Part shown: one piece after another, positions 50,323 to 60,066 of the stretch
How positions within the stretch are numbered: the first letter of the stretch is position 1
Layout: the number at the start of each line of letters is the position of its first letter
Origin: Alkanindiges hydrocarboniclasticus
Lineage (GTDB): Bacteria; Pseudomonadota; Gammaproteobacteria; Pseudomonadales; Moraxellaceae
Assembly: GCF_001982605.1 (NCBI RefSeq)
Contig: NZ_MLCN01000023.1
Coordinates: 1 to 64,000 of the forward strand
Direction: 5' to 3'
Length of the DNA stretch: 64,000 bases
Translations under genes and position numbers: made by a program
Notes under the pieces: model-generated
Told to the model about the DNA's origin: nothing
What the model saw: only the letters and a program-made list of their open reading frames with translations
Database searches by the model: none

Positions 50323-51339
50323 ATGTATCGAAAAACATTGAATATTTTAACAGGATTGGGGCTTACAGCAGTTTTACCCTTTCTGTTGGCGTCAGCGCAG
50401 GCCCAGCCACAAGCTAAAAAGCAATCACCCGTCAAGGCTGCCTTACAGGGGCAACCACAGGCGGAGGTACTGATTATCCTGCCCGCAAGTGGCCCAATGT
50501 CCGTGGCTGCCAATAGTGTGCGCGACGGTATTGAAGCTGCGTATTATGCAGGAAATTCCAGACCCGTGCTGCGTTTTGTAGACAATAGCCAGCGTTCCAT
50601 TACCGATATTTTAAAAACCGAAGTTAAAAGAAATACCCAGCTCATTATTGGACCTTTGGCGCGTAATGAAGTGGAAGCACTGGTACAGGCCAAACCTGCT
50701 GTTAAAACCCTGGCACTGAACCAGGTCTATAAAACTGAACCCAATATCTGGCAGTTTGCTTTATCGCCTGATGAAGATGCACTGGCTATCACCAAACGCA
50801 TTCAGGCCGATGGGGTAGCTCAGCTGTTGGTACTGACGCAGGATAGCCGAAGTAGCAGTACCAAGCGGTTTCGGGATGCTATGAGCCGGATCTGGGGTGG
50901 CAAGCTGGTCGATAGTACGCAAGTACCCCGCAAGCTGGATGAACAGCAGGGTATTTTGCTGCTGGGGGATTATGACTGGCTGAATCAGCTTAAAAAATTG
51001 CCCCAGAACAAGATTTATACTGTGCCGCTGGCTATCAAGGAAAATGCAAAATTGCCTGTAGGTCTGCAATTTTGTGATATTCCTGCGCTTTACAAGGCAG
51101 ACTGGCCAGAGCTGCTTAAAGCATATGAGAAGAACCCTACCAGTGTGCCGTATCAGCGTCTGCTGGCGTTTGGCGGTGATACCTGGAACATTGCCAGTGT
51201 GATTTTAAGCAATGCATCAAACAACAATCAGGGGCAGACCATTCATGGCCGTACCGGCACCATCCGAATTGTAAAAAATACCATAGACCGTTATCCGCAG
51301 TGCATGAAGGTGCAAAATACAGGCTTAAGCTTTGATTGA
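50323..51339 (+). CDS. lpoA: LpoA/LppC-like penicillin-binding protein activator (short form)
   Basis: LpoA activates the peptidoglycan synthase PBP1A from the outer membrane. This 338-residue protein corresponds only to the C-terminal, periplasmic-binding-protein-like LppC domain (AEVLIILPASGPMSVAANSVRDG, LIIGPLARNEVEAL, LLAFGGDTWNIASV). The N-terminal TPR-like domain of the E. coli protein is absent. The signal peptide ends in LLASAQAQ without a lipobox Cys, so the product would be a soluble periplasmic protein unless another start is used. Position upstream of yraN and opposite rsmI fits lpoA. Confidence 0.85.
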   Translation: MYRKTLNILTGLGLTAVLPFLLASAQAQPQAKKQSPVKAALQGQPQAEVLIILPASGPMSVAANSVRDGIEAAYYAGNSRPVLRFVDNSQRSITDILKTEVKRNTQLIIGPLARNEVEALVQAKPAVKTLALNQVYKTEPNIWQFALSPDEDALAITKRIQADGVAQLLVLTQDSRSSSTKRFRDAMSRIWGGKLVDSTQVPRKLDEQQGILLLGDYDWLNQLKKLPQNKIYTVPLAIKENAKLPVGLQFCDIPALYKADWPELLKAYEKNPTSVPYQRLLAFGGDTWNIASVILSNASNNNQGQTIHGRTGTIRIVKNTIDRYPQCMKVQNTGLSFD

Positions 51340-51400
51340 AACCAGTTGTTATTAAGCGTGTCATCAATCAATCCACACGATAATCAGGGGTAATTTGTTT

Positions 51401-51841
51401 ATGCCGGTAGGCCGTTCCAGCAGCCCAACCCACCAGCAGGGTGCCAAGGCAGAAGATGCAGCGGCAATATTTATGCAGCAACAAGGCTATCAACTGGTGG
51501 CACAAAACTTTAATACCCGCTTTGGTGAAATAGACCTGATTGTCCAGCGTGTCAACCAGTTGGTGTTTGTCGAGGTGCGTCAGCGCAAGGCCAATAGTCT
51601 GGTGAGTGCGCTGGAAAGCATTACGGTAGCCAAGCAGCGTAAAATTATTAAGGCTGCGCAGGGTTTTTTGCAGCAGCACCCACAGTACCACAACCATAAT
51701 TGCCGTTTTGATGTGATTGCCTGTACTTCACCAATAAAACCAGCTACCAATTTGCAGCTTACGTTGCACCCTGCTTTAGGGCACGCTGAATTGCAAGCTA
51801 TGCAACTGGAGTGGATTCAGGCGGCTTTTGAGAGTGCCTGA
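51401..51841 (+). CDS. yraN: YraN-family endonuclease-like protein
   Basis: This 146-residue UPF0102 protein has the Holliday-junction-resolvase/restriction-endonuclease fold pattern: QQGAKAEDAAAIF, then FNTRFGEIDLIVQ and VFVEVRQRKAN, a GEIDLI...FVEVRxR catalytic layout. The last two motifs carry the acidic and basic residues of nuclease-like folds, though activity is unproven. I use the ATG at 51401, ten bases after AGGGG; a TTG two codons earlier is the alternative. It sits between lpoA and dolP, as in E. coli, but diaA is missing. Confidence 0.92.
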   Translation: MPVGRSSSPTHQQGAKAEDAAAIFMQQQGYQLVAQNFNTRFGEIDLIVQRVNQLVFVEVRQRKANSLVSALESITVAKQRKIIKAAQGFLQQHPQYHNHNCRFDVIACTSPIKPATNLQLTLHPALGHAELQAMQLEWIQAAFESA

Positions 51842-52018
51842 TGTTGATAGGTCCAATATAGCTATGCCTGATTTTAATATCGCCCCTGTATAAAATTCAT
51901 AATTCATTCATGGCGCTAGATAAAACTGTTAAATAATTGCCAGAGTCATTCAAAAGCATCTTTAAAATTAGTTACACTCGGTCAGTTTGAATTGATCTTG
52001 TCTTGAGGAAACGTGGTT

Positions 52019-52825
52019 ATGAATAAGTCTGGCTATCTGGGACTAAAAATGGGTTTGGCTGGCATTATGCTGGTGGGGTTATCTGGGTGTGCCAGTTTTC
52101 TGGCGCAAAGCACCGGGCCTGCACCATTGGGGACAGATAGTGGTGTACGGACTTTTAGTCAGGTGTTAAATGATAATTCCATTGAGCGTACCGCCAAGAT
52201 CAATACCTACAAGCTGGATGAGCGCTTTAAATATGCCCGTATTAATCTTGCCAGTTTTCACAGTGCGGTATTGCTGACCGGGCAAGTGGGCGACCAGTAT
52301 TTAAAACAGCTGGCAGAAGACAACGTCAAAGCCATGACTGATGTAAAAACCGTACACAACTATATTACGATTGGCGAAAAAATCCCTTATAACACCATTG
52401 TGCAGGACAGTATTGTGACTGCAAATATCCGCCGCATGCTGGTGACTTCACCGGATATTTCAGACACCAAGGTTAAGGTGCAAACTGAAGATGGCGTAGT
52501 TTATGTTATGGGTAAGCTAACGCCCAGTGAAAATCAGGCGCTGGTCAATATTTTGCAAAGTACCCCAAATATTGTCAAAGTGGTGTCGCTCATTGACTTG
52601 CTGAGTGATACAGGCGTGGCAACTTCAAGCAACGGGTTATCACAGGCTAGTGCAGCCGCTGCAACGACCAGCAGCAATGCAAGCGCAAGCCTGACTACTA
52701 GTGCGGTAACCATGCCATTAGCAGCACCACTAAACAGTTCAACAAAGAATATTGATGAAACACCGGTAGCTATTGATCCTGAGCAGGCAGCCCCGGATCA
52801 GGCAGATGAAACATCAGCACCTTAA
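52019..52825 (+). CDS. dolP: Dual-BON-domain outer-membrane lipoprotein DolP (YraP)
   Basis: DolP is an outer-membrane lipoprotein with two BON domains that supports envelope integrity and BAM function. The 268-residue precursor has the lipobox GLSGC (Cys24). BON1 (about 50-115) contains RINLASFHSAVLLTGQVG; BON2 (about 125-195) contains TEDGVVYVMGKLTPSE. An unusually long Ser/Ala/Thr-rich tail (about 200-268) follows and is absent from E. coli DolP (191 residues). The ATG at 52019 has GAGGA nine bases upstream; a GTG six bases earlier is too close. It fits the rsmI-lpoA-yraN-dolP locus. Confidence 0.92.
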   Translation: MNKSGYLGLKMGLAGIMLVGLSGCASFLAQSTGPAPLGTDSGVRTFSQVLNDNSIERTAKINTYKLDERFKYARINLASFHSAVLLTGQVGDQYLKQLAEDNVKAMTDVKTVHNYITIGEKIPYNTIVQDSIVTANIRRMLVTSPDISDTKVKVQTEDGVVYVMGKLTPSENQALVNILQSTPNIVKVVSLIDLLSDTGVATSSNGLSQASAAAATTSSNASASLTTSAVTMPLAAPLNSSTKNIDETPVAIDPEQAAPDQADETSAP

Positions 52826-52875
52826 GATCACGGTATTAATCGCAATGTAATAATGGGAAGGGATGGACGCTGGAT

Positions 52876-53904
52876 ATGACAGTCAAGGTAACGCCATATT
52901 TGCGAAAGAAGCATGATTTGCAGAAACCACATAATTCGCAAAAACAACATGCTTGGCAAAAAAAGTGTTTAATTGCAGTGGCTACCGTACTGCTGGTGGG
53001 CTGTAGCAGTTGTTCATCCCTTAATACGTCGCATGGTAGTGCGTCAGCCACCACCTCCAGTAACCAGAATAGCTCATCCATGTCTTCACTCAAGCAGTAT
53101 TTTTCCGGTATAGGTTTTCTCAACGGCATTACCCGCAAGGACTTTAGTGCGCACTACAATATTGCCTATGGACAGGATACCCGGCAAAAGCTGGATATCT
53201 ACCAGCCCCTGCATCTCACCAATAGCAACCCTCGGCCTGTAATCCTGTTTGTACACGGCGGTTCATGGGAAGAGGGCAGTAAGGATGATTACCTGTTTGT
53301 GGGTGAAAGTTTTACGCGTGCAGGTTATGTCACTGTAGTTATGAATTACCGGTTAGCGCCTGTGCACAAGTATCCTGATTATGTGCAGGACACTGCGCGG
53401 GCAATACAATGGATTAACCAGAATATTTCCCGCTATGGCGGCAACCCGCAACAACTGGTAGTCATGGGGCATTCTGCGGGTGCCTTTAATGCGGTAGAAG
53501 CCGTAGACAACCCGCGTTGGCTCAGTGAAGTAAACGTACCTGTATCCAGTATCAAGGCTGTGGTTGGGATTGCCGGGCCTTATAGCTATGATTTTCGCAC
53601 CGATAGCACGCGTGATGCGTTTCCTGCCAATGCAGTACCGGATCAGGTAATGCCTGACCGTCATGTCAGGACAGATGCCCCGCCGCATTTATTACTGGTG
53701 GGTTCAAAAGATCAGCGGGTCAAGCCTGCCAATGCACAAAAAATGCACGCTGCATTACAAGCCAGACAAATTCCCGTACAACTGCAAACTGTTGAGGGAG
53801 CTAATCACATATCCATTATGGCAGCGGTAGCTACCCGATTATCATGGTACAAAAGTACCCGTCAGCAAATTCTGGATTATCTGGCAAAAACTTTAAAATC
53901 CTAA
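52876..53904 (+). CDS. Alpha/beta-hydrolase (HSL-type esterase) lipoprotein
   Basis: This 342-residue protein carries a hormone-sensitive-lipase type hydrolase: oxyanion motif FVHGGSWEEG, nucleophile elbow GHSAG, and a likely catalytic His in EGANHISI with Asp in GSKDQRV. The N-terminus has about 30 residues, many of them charged, before a hydrophobic segment and lipobox LLVGC (Cys43). The long n-region is unusual, and a later start (for example a TTG at codon 15) is possible. Located 50 bp after dolP, it may share its transcript. The substrate is unknown; short acyl esters are typical. Confidence 0.85.
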   Translation: MTVKVTPYLRKKHDLQKPHNSQKQHAWQKKCLIAVATVLLVGCSSCSSLNTSHGSASATTSSNQNSSSMSSLKQYFSGIGFLNGITRKDFSAHYNIAYGQDTRQKLDIYQPLHLTNSNPRPVILFVHGGSWEEGSKDDYLFVGESFTRAGYVTVVMNYRLAPVHKYPDYVQDTARAIQWINQNISRYGGNPQQLVVMGHSAGAFNAVEAVDNPRWLSEVNVPVSSIKAVVGIAGPYSYDFRTDSTRDAFPANAVPDQVMPDRHVRTDAPPHLLLVGSKDQRVKPANAQKMHAALQARQIPVQLQTVEGANHISIMAAVATRLSWYKSTRQQILDYLAKTLKS

Positions 53905-54278
53905 CGCTAAAAATTGTCAGATTGTAGCATCTGATCCCGTTTAGCTTAAATTTACTATTGCTTAGCTACGAAGTGCTGCTGCTTTATCTGGCAGCTATTT
54001 TTAATAGTAGTGCACTTTAATAGTAGGGCATCAATTTTTAAAATTTTTCTAAAAAGCAGTATTTTTATAAAATAAAGTGCTGATGACGTTTTGCTGGTGC
54101 AAATCAATCGCTTTACAAGGGTTCACGCCTCGTTTCAAAAATTGACTAATCCACAGTCTAACCCTTATTTTGCTGCGTTGTCATATCCCTTATAAAAACA
54201 ACTATTACTCTACATCGGGTAGGCCATCCCAATAACCATTCGCCTAATCCGAAACAAGAGCCAGATACAGGGAGAACA
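53905..54278. other. Intergenic region, nothing definite
   Basis: These 374 AT-rich bases hold no convincing gene or repeat. A weak GCTGC/GCAGC hairpin followed by TATTTTT around 54000-54030 might end the esterase transcript. A TTGTCA box (54178-54183) upstream of the next gene lacks a good -10 partner. Confidence 0.35.
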
Positions 54279-55652
54279 ATGATGACCAGTCACCTGAAAC
54301 AATTACAAGCGATCACCCATGCACTGAGCGGTAGCGCCGCTGCGGACGACCAGTTATTTGAACAAATTGGTGATGCCCAGTTTGTACTCATCGGTGAAGC
54401 TTCGCATGGCACGCATGATTTCTATCAGGAACGTGCGCAGATTACCCGCCGCCTGATTGAAGAAAAGAATTTTAGTGCGGTGGTGGTGGAAGCAGACTGG
54501 CCAGATGCTTACCGGGTTAACCGTTATGTTCGCGGTCAGGGCAAAGATCAAAATGCACAGGCTGCCTTGAGTGATTTCAAGCGTTTTCCACGCTGGATGT
54601 GGCGTAATGACATTGTACTACAATTTGTGGAGTGGCTACGCAAATACAACCAGCAGGCCCTGCAACAGTCCAAACCACTTACGGGTTTTTATGGCATGGA
54701 TTTATATAGTCTGCATCGATCTATGGGGGCCGTGGTTGAATATCTGGATAGTGTAGACCCGGAAGCGGCGCATCGGGCACGGGCGCGTTATAGCTGCTTT
54801 GATTCATTTGGCAAGGAGCCGCAAACCTATGGCATGGCCACAGTGTATGGAGTGGCAGAACCCTGTGAAGAGGCTGTCATAGCCCAGTTGATGGAGCTTC
54901 GTCATCAGGAGGAAGCGCTGGTGAACAATGAGGGGATACTGGCTGAGGACGAGCATTTTTATGCGGAACAAAATGCACGTCTGGCAGTAGATGCAGAGCG
55001 TTATTACCGCGCCATGTTCCGTGGCCGGGATAATTCATGGAACCTGCGTGATACCCATATGGTCGATACCATTGATGCACTGGCCGCTCATCAGGCCGAG
55101 CAGGGCCAACCCGCCAAAATTATAGTCTGGGCGCATAACTCGCATTTGGGTGATGCCCGCGCAACCGAGGTTAGCCAGCGTGATCAGGTCAATGTTGGCC
55201 AGCTAATGCGGGAGCGGCACCCGGACAATACCTTTATTATTGGCTTTAGCACCTATCAGGGTGAGGTGTTTGCAGCAGATGACTGGGATAGCCCCGGCAT
55301 TCGTAAAAAAGTACGGCCCGGTTTGCCAGACAGTCATGAAGCGCTATTGCATGAGCTTAGTCAGCAGGCTGGGGTAGAAAAATTCTGGCTCAATTTGCAG
55401 GCTCAACAACGCAAACAAACACAGGATGCCGTGCTGCTTGGTAAAGAACGGCTGGAACGATACATCGGCGTAATTTATGCACCTGCCACCGAGCGCTGGA
55501 GTCATTACCTTAAAACCCGTCTGGACCAGCAGTATGATGCACTCATCTATATGGATAAAACCAAAGCCTTAAATCCACTGGATCGGCAAAGTGTGGCTGA
55601 TCGGGAAGAAACGGAGCAAGATTTGCCAGAAACCTATCCAACGGGTGAGTAA
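54279..55652 (+). CDS. Erythromycin esterase family protein
   Basis: This 457-residue protein of the erythromycin-esterase/TIKI-like fold (PF05139) has the family's N-terminal block LIGEASHGTHDFYQERA with conserved Glu-His, then VVVEADWPDAYRVNRYV, FYGMDLYSL and IIVWAHNSHLGDARAT. These His and Glu residues form the presumed catalytic site. True erythromycin esterases confer macrolide resistance, but most family members in the chromosome, like this one, have unknown substrates, so resistance should not be assumed. GGGAGA precedes two adjacent ATGs. It is monocistronic. Confidence 0.87.
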   Translation: MMTSHLKQLQAITHALSGSAAADDQLFEQIGDAQFVLIGEASHGTHDFYQERAQITRRLIEEKNFSAVVVEADWPDAYRVNRYVRGQGKDQNAQAALSDFKRFPRWMWRNDIVLQFVEWLRKYNQQALQQSKPLTGFYGMDLYSLHRSMGAVVEYLDSVDPEAAHRARARYSCFDSFGKEPQTYGMATVYGVAEPCEEAVIAQLMELRHQEEALVNNEGILAEDEHFYAEQNARLAVDAERYYRAMFRGRDNSWNLRDTHMVDTIDALAAHQAEQGQPAKIIVWAHNSHLGDARATEVSQRDQVNVGQLMRERHPDNTFIIGFSTYQGEVFAADDWDSPGIRKKVRPGLPDSHEALLHELSQQAGVEKFWLNLQAQQRKQTQDAVLLGKERLERYIGVIYAPATERWSHYLKTRLDQQYDALIYMDKTKALNPLDRQSVADREETEQDLPETYPTGE

Positions 55653-55854
55653 GCCAGCAGTTTGGGGTTTTAATAGGCCACAGTCCCAATAAGTGATGGT
55701 TAATGCCTATTTTTTTATCAGCAGCAAGCAGCACAAATAAGTCCAGCTTTTAAAGCCAAGTGAAATGGTTGAGGTGCAATTAAAGCGTAAGCGGCTTATT
55801 CATAAATTGCTTAATAAAATGAATAGGCCTGCTTTGATGGAGATTTAGGAGGCG

Positions 55855-56661
55855 CTAGGTATTTGTGGTGCTTTGAGAGATAACCTGCTCAATCATCCAG
55901 TAGGCGATGCTGCCTTTGGGAGGGATGGTTGGCAGTTGATAAAAGTCAAAAAAAGCGGCTTCTGCAATTTCTTCATCCTGAAGCAATAACTCACCGCCTG
56001 CATATTCAGCCTTAAATGCCAGCATCAGATTGCTGGGAAAAGGCCACGGCTGACTGGCCATATACTGGATATTCTTTAAGCGAATACCCACTTCTTCCAG
56101 TGTTTCACGTGCAACGGCCTGTTCAAGGGTTTCACCCACTTCAACAAATCCGGCAATCAGGCCATACATGCTGGTATGACGTTGTGCCGAGCGGGCCAGC
56201 AAAATCTGCGCGCCTTTAGTGATAGCAATAATGACACAGGGATTAATGCGGGGATACTGCGAATAATGGCACACCGTACAGGTCATGCAGTGTTCACGGC
56301 TATGCGCTGTGGCCTTATTACCACATCGGCTACAAAACTGGTGGTTACGCTTCCATTCCAGCAGTTGCATGGCACGGCTGGTTTGTTCAAATTGCGCGAC
56401 AGTCCAGTGGCTAACCAGCTGGCGTACAGGCATAAGCTGATAGCCAGACGGAATTTCGGATTCATTTATAAGGGCACGTGCAACAACCTGACCGATTGAG
56501 TCGGTTGCATGACTGACCACAATATCTTCCGGATGGGAAGGCAAGCGCGGCAGCTCGAGCTGTTGGTTAACCAGCAAAGCGTTATCTTTGAGGATATAAG
56601 CGGTGACCAGTGCCAAATTCTCAGGGACTTGGTCATTTGGCATCAGGTCATCTGTTTGCAT
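55855..56661 (-). CDS. nudC: NAD+ diphosphatase NudC
   Basis: NudC hydrolyses NAD(H) to NMN and AMP and removes NAD caps from RNA. The 268-residue protein has an N-terminal domain, the zinc ribbon FCSRCG...CMTCTVC, the Nudix box GFVEVGETLEQAVARETLEEVG, and the NudC-specific SQPWPFPSNLM motif after it. Length is typical (257-280). AGGT lies before the ATG. It follows fimL on the same strand by 21 bp and may be co-transcribed with it. Confidence 0.95.
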   Translation of the reverse strand: MQTDDLMPNDQVPENLALVTAYILKDNALLVNQQLELPRLPSHPEDIVVSHATDSIGQVVARALINESEIPSGYQLMPVRQLVSHWTVAQFEQTSRAMQLLEWKRNHQFCSRCGNKATAHSREHCMTCTVCHYSQYPRINPCVIIAITKGAQILLARSAQRHTSMYGLIAGFVEVGETLEQAVARETLEEVGIRLKNIQYMASQPWPFPSNLMLAFKAEYAGGELLLQDEEIAEAAFFDFYQLPTIPPKGSIAYWMIEQVISQSTTNT

Positions 56662-56682
56662 AGCTGTTACCTATCTTGGTAT

Positions 56683-58341
56683 TCAGGCTGCCAGTTCCTG
56701 AACACTTTTAAGGCCAATCTCAAAAGGACGGATACCCAGCGGTTTTTGCTGTTGCAGACTTTCCAGGTAGTGATCTACGCTAACCATGACATTGGCCAGC
56801 AAATTAATGTGATGACTGTCTGGCGGAGTGGACTGGTCTAAGGCAAAGGCACGCTCTACATATTGCGCGGCCTGCTTTAGCATATCTCGACCTGCCGTAG
56901 CATTCATAAAGGCCAAAGCACCGGCAATGGATTCAAACATGGCTGGCACGTTATTCATGTGCAGCAGGTCTTTGGTTTCCAGATAGGACGACAGGGAACG
57001 CATGCTCAGGTTCAGTGATTCCCGGCTTTCCTTAATCAGCGTTTCACCGGCTTCTTCCAGCTGATGCAGGGAAATATGCAGGTTATGGAAAGGCAGTTTG
57101 CTGCTTCCGGCGATGTAGGAGCGATCCAGCACGGTTAGGGCATTGCCCGCATAAAGCAGGGCATCCATCAGGTTATTTACATCTTCAATATTGGTGAGGT
57201 CGCGCCAGTTTGCCACCTGATGGGCCTGATGCGCCAGCATGGTACTGGCTTCACCCAGATTGAGCAGAGACAGGGCATTGGCCAGTTGATGCAATTGCTC
57301 GGCAATCGCTGGAAAACTGCTGTCAATGCTGTCGCCATGCTGCATGCTGTCAATCTTGTTTTTGATGTCAGTCATTTCCTGCTGCATCAGTTCTGTTGTC
57401 ACATGAATGGTGGCACTGTCCGGCCCATGCAAATAACGTCCTAACAGACCGGCCTGTGCATCGCTGATGAGATATTCATTCAGACCCAGTTGCTGGCGCA
57501 GCTCATCCGCTTCCTCATGGTCACGGCAGGCGCTTAAGGTCAGGGCATCGGCCATATCCTGTTCGGTTGGGGTAAAGGCCGCAGGATTGCCAACAAATTT
57601 TTGCAGGTTACGTTCAATCAGGATCAGGGTGCGCAGGCGAACATCATTCAGTTTACAGCTTTGCAGTTCGGTAAAAGCAGTATTGATAGCATGCCAGTAC
57701 AACTCTGAGCTACTGCCAGCCGCCAGCATACTGGTAAAGTGACCGACCAGTTTAATGGCCTGAAAATCCAGTGCATTGGCCTGTTTTTTGAGTAAGTGGT
57801 TAAGTGATGTTTTGTATAGGGCCAGCAGCTGGTTCACCTGTGCAGCACTGATTTCAGGCTTTTGCAGGTTCAGGTTCAGCTTCGGCAGTTGGATAATGCT
57901 GAGATAAGGCTGCAGGAAATAGCCTTCACGTAATAGCGGCTCACCCAGTTCAGCGTAAATACGGTTGATGGAAGGCAGCAGGAAATGTGGCAGCAGGTTT
58001 TCACGCAGTACCACAAATTCCAGATAGCGCGACAACATCATCAGGCCTTCGCTTACAGCGCCCAATTGCTGGTCGGTTACCTTGGTGGTATTGGCAACAA
58101 TATGATTAATCAGTTGCGAGGTGGCCTGTGACAGTTCAACAGCCCCGGCGATTTCCAGCAGGCTTAATACCCCATGAATCTGGCGCATGTTTTCGCTGGC
58201 TTCAGCCAGACCAAAGGTATTGCTGGTGTCGTCAATATAGGCGCTTAAGGCATTTTGTACTTGTAGTAATGAGGCATCTATTTCCGGTTTAACAATATGA
58301 AGTGCAATGGCATCAAAATGTTGAGCGGTAGCAAGGGACAT
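56683..58341 (-). CDS. fimL: FimL-like type IV pilus/ChpA-related regulator
   Basis: This 552-residue, wholly alpha-helical soluble protein resembles FimL, the Pseudomonas protein related to the N-terminus of the chemotaxis kinase ChpA, which controls type IV pili and cAMP signalling. The N-terminal part (ENMRQIHGVLSLLEIAGAVEL) matches the first Hpt-like module; later modules recur around 320-430 and 440-540. FimL proteins are generally thought to lack active phosphotransfer His. Here an IHG occurs in the first module, but it does not match a clear HxxKG site. AAGGA precedes the ATG. PilT and PilU at 22-24 kb fit a twitching phenotype. Confidence 0.82.
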   Translation of the reverse strand: MSLATAQHFDAIALHIVKPEIDASLLQVQNALSAYIDDTSNTFGLAEASENMRQIHGVLSLLEIAGAVELSQATSQLINHIVANTTKVTDQQLGAVSEGLMMLSRYLEFVVLRENLLPHFLLPSINRIYAELGEPLLREGYFLQPYLSIIQLPKLNLNLQKPEISAAQVNQLLALYKTSLNHLLKKQANALDFQAIKLVGHFTSMLAAGSSSELYWHAINTAFTELQSCKLNDVRLRTLILIERNLQKFVGNPAAFTPTEQDMADALTLSACRDHEEADELRQQLGLNEYLISDAQAGLLGRYLHGPDSATIHVTTELMQQEMTDIKNKIDSMQHGDSIDSSFPAIAEQLHQLANALSLLNLGEASTMLAHQAHQVANWRDLTNIEDVNNLMDALLYAGNALTVLDRSYIAGSSKLPFHNLHISLHQLEEAGETLIKESRESLNLSMRSLSSYLETKDLLHMNNVPAMFESIAGALAFMNATAGRDMLKQAAQYVERAFALDQSTPPDSHHINLLANVMVSVDHYLESLQQQKPLGIRPFEIGLKSVQELAA

Positions 58342-58623
58342 AGTAATAACATCCTTCCTTAGATCTTATTTGGGGTCGACGTATTAGCCGGTACTGGGTC
58401 AGTAACAGGGTAGTACAGGAGTTGGGTATCTGGGGTACAAACCCCCGGCAGGTCTTTAATAGACAGAGTTTGCTGGAGTATTTGGCACCTGCTATAACAT
58501 ATAGTGTTTGGCGCAGGACAGCCAGTAAAAAATCATACTTTGCTGAAGTTTTTTAAACCATTTGTGGCAAACTGCACAGTTTATGTTCAGAAAACGGATT
58601 GCTATTGTTTAGCAATGGACAGC

Positions 58624-60066
58624 TTACTCAAATACTGTGCGCCACAGCGCTGGTGTGCCATTTTTCTCGCCAAACTGATCCAGCCACTGCACATGATGTT
58701 GCGCTTCCTGCTGTGATGCTGCAATCACAGGCAGGCTAAAACGGCCCGCAAACTGGCGGTGCTGGGTCAGCCCACCGGCACTGTTCTGGTCATCGCCGAT
58801 ATCCAGTGTCACCTGGCCACCTGTCATGGTGAGGTAAACATCGGCCAGAATTTCCGCATCCAGCAATGCACCGTGGAACGTACGGTCGCGCTGCTTGATT
58901 TCGTAGCGTCTTACCAGTGCATCCAGCGAGTTTTTCTGGCCCGGATGCTTGCGCTTGGCCAGCGCCAAGGTGTCAGTTACATCCACCCGGCTTTTGAGCG
59001 AAGGCAAGCCGGCCTTTAAAAATTCACCTTCTAAAAAGTTCATGTCAAAGGTGGCATTGTGTGCAATGATTTCCGCGCCGTGCAGGTAGTCGCTTAGTTC
59101 ATGGGCAATCTGTTCAAACCGCAGCTTGTCCTGTAAAAATTCATCGGTAATACCGTGGACAGTAACCGAATCACCCACCGGGCGTAGCGGATTGATATAC
59201 ACATGAAATGAGCTGCCAGTCAGCTTGCGGTTGATCATTTCAATCACGCCAACTTCAATGACGCGATCCCCATCAGCAAAGCTAAAGCCGGTGGTTTCGG
59301 TATCTAAAATCAGTTGGCGCCTGCCGGACAGTTTCAGTGTGGCAGGCGTACGCTGAATACCATTTTGTGGATTGGCCTGTTCCAGTTGTTGTTCCTTGTT
59401 GTGCTGTTCGACTGCGGTTTTGGGTTCAACATCGTCTACCCATTCTTCGTCTGCTGTATATAAATCGTCTGGCTCCTGCTCATAAACCATGTCCAGACCA
59501 AGTGGATCGTGGCTTAGCCAGTCAGGCTCCGGTGCAGCAGGGTCAGTTTCAGGCGTAGTGGAAGTGGAGTGTGCAGAAACCGGATTTTGATAAACCTGAT
59601 GATTGCCTGTGCCATTTTTAACCTGATCAGCACCCCGGTTGGCTAGCATATCGGCGCGCTCATTGCCAGCATGACCGGCATGGCCTTTAATCCAGTGCCA
59701 TTCAATTGTGCGATTTTGGCACGTTTGGTCCAGTTGCTGCCAAAGGTCGGCATTGATCACTGCCTTGCCATCGGCCTTGCGCCAGTTTTTCTTTTTCCAG
59801 CCAATGATCCATTCGGTAATGCCTTGCTTGACATAATTGGAATCTGTCCAGATTACTAGCGGCTGCCCGGCAGCGCATGCCTTGATGCCTTCAATGGCCG
59901 CCGTCAGTTCCATGCGGTTATTGGTGGTATTGGGTTCACCGCCACACAGTTCCTGTTCCTGTCCATCAGGGTACTGCATATAAACACCCCAGCCACCAAG
60001 GCCCGGATTGCCACGACAGGCGCCATCAACATATAAAACAACTGGCTGGGTTTGGGAATTACTCAT
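58624..60066 (-). CDS. rnhA-dnaQ: RNase HI fused to DNA polymerase III epsilon subunit (RnhA-DnaQ)
   Basis: Residues 1-150 form RNase HI, with YVDGACRGNPG (Asp14), NRMELTAAI, WTDSNYV and NERADMLA, which removes RNA from RNA-DNA hybrids. An acidic linker (about 150-245, WLSHDPLGLDMVYEQEPDDLY) follows. The DnaQ proofreading exonuclease has DTETTG (255-260), HNATFDMNFLEGE and HGALLDAEIL; after it GGQVTLDI resembles the clamp-binding motif. The start at 60066 gives the RNase H N-terminus; the frame is open to a TTG at 60093. The 480-residue product joins two proteins whose genes are neighbours in many gammaproteobacteria (divergent in E. coli). Confidence 0.93.
   Translation of the reverse strand: MSNSQTQPVVLYVDGACRGNPGLGGWGVYMQYPDGQEQELCGGEPNTTNNRMELTAAIEGIKACAAGQPLVIWTDSNYVKQGITEWIIGWKKKNWRKADGKAVINADLWQQLDQTCQNRTIEWHWIKGHAGHAGNERADMLANRGADQVKNGTGNHQVYQNPVSAHSTSTTPETDPAAPEPDWLSHDPLGLDMVYEQEPDDLYTADEEWVDDVEPKTAVEQHNKEQQLEQANPQNGIQRTPATLKLSGRRQLILDTETTGFSFADGDRVIEVGVIEMINRKLTGSSFHVYINPLRPVGDSVTVHGITDEFLQDKLRFEQIAHELSDYLHGAEIIAHNATFDMNFLEGEFLKAGLPSLKSRVDVTDTLALAKRKHPGQKNSLDALVRRYEIKQRDRTFHGALLDAEILADVYLTMTGGQVTLDIGDDQNSAGGLTQHRQFAGRFSLPVIAASQQEAQHHVQWLDQFGEKNGTPALWRTVFE

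Noticed and set aside
54279-55652. Macrolide resistance gene
   Set aside because: The family name is erythromycin esterase, but most chromosomal members have other or unknown substrates; the sequence alone does not support a resistance call.
58120-58200. Active histidine phosphotransfer site in the first FimL module (IHG)
   Set aside because: The surrounding residues do not form a normal HxxKG Hpt motif, and FimL proteins are generally considered non-phosphorylated.
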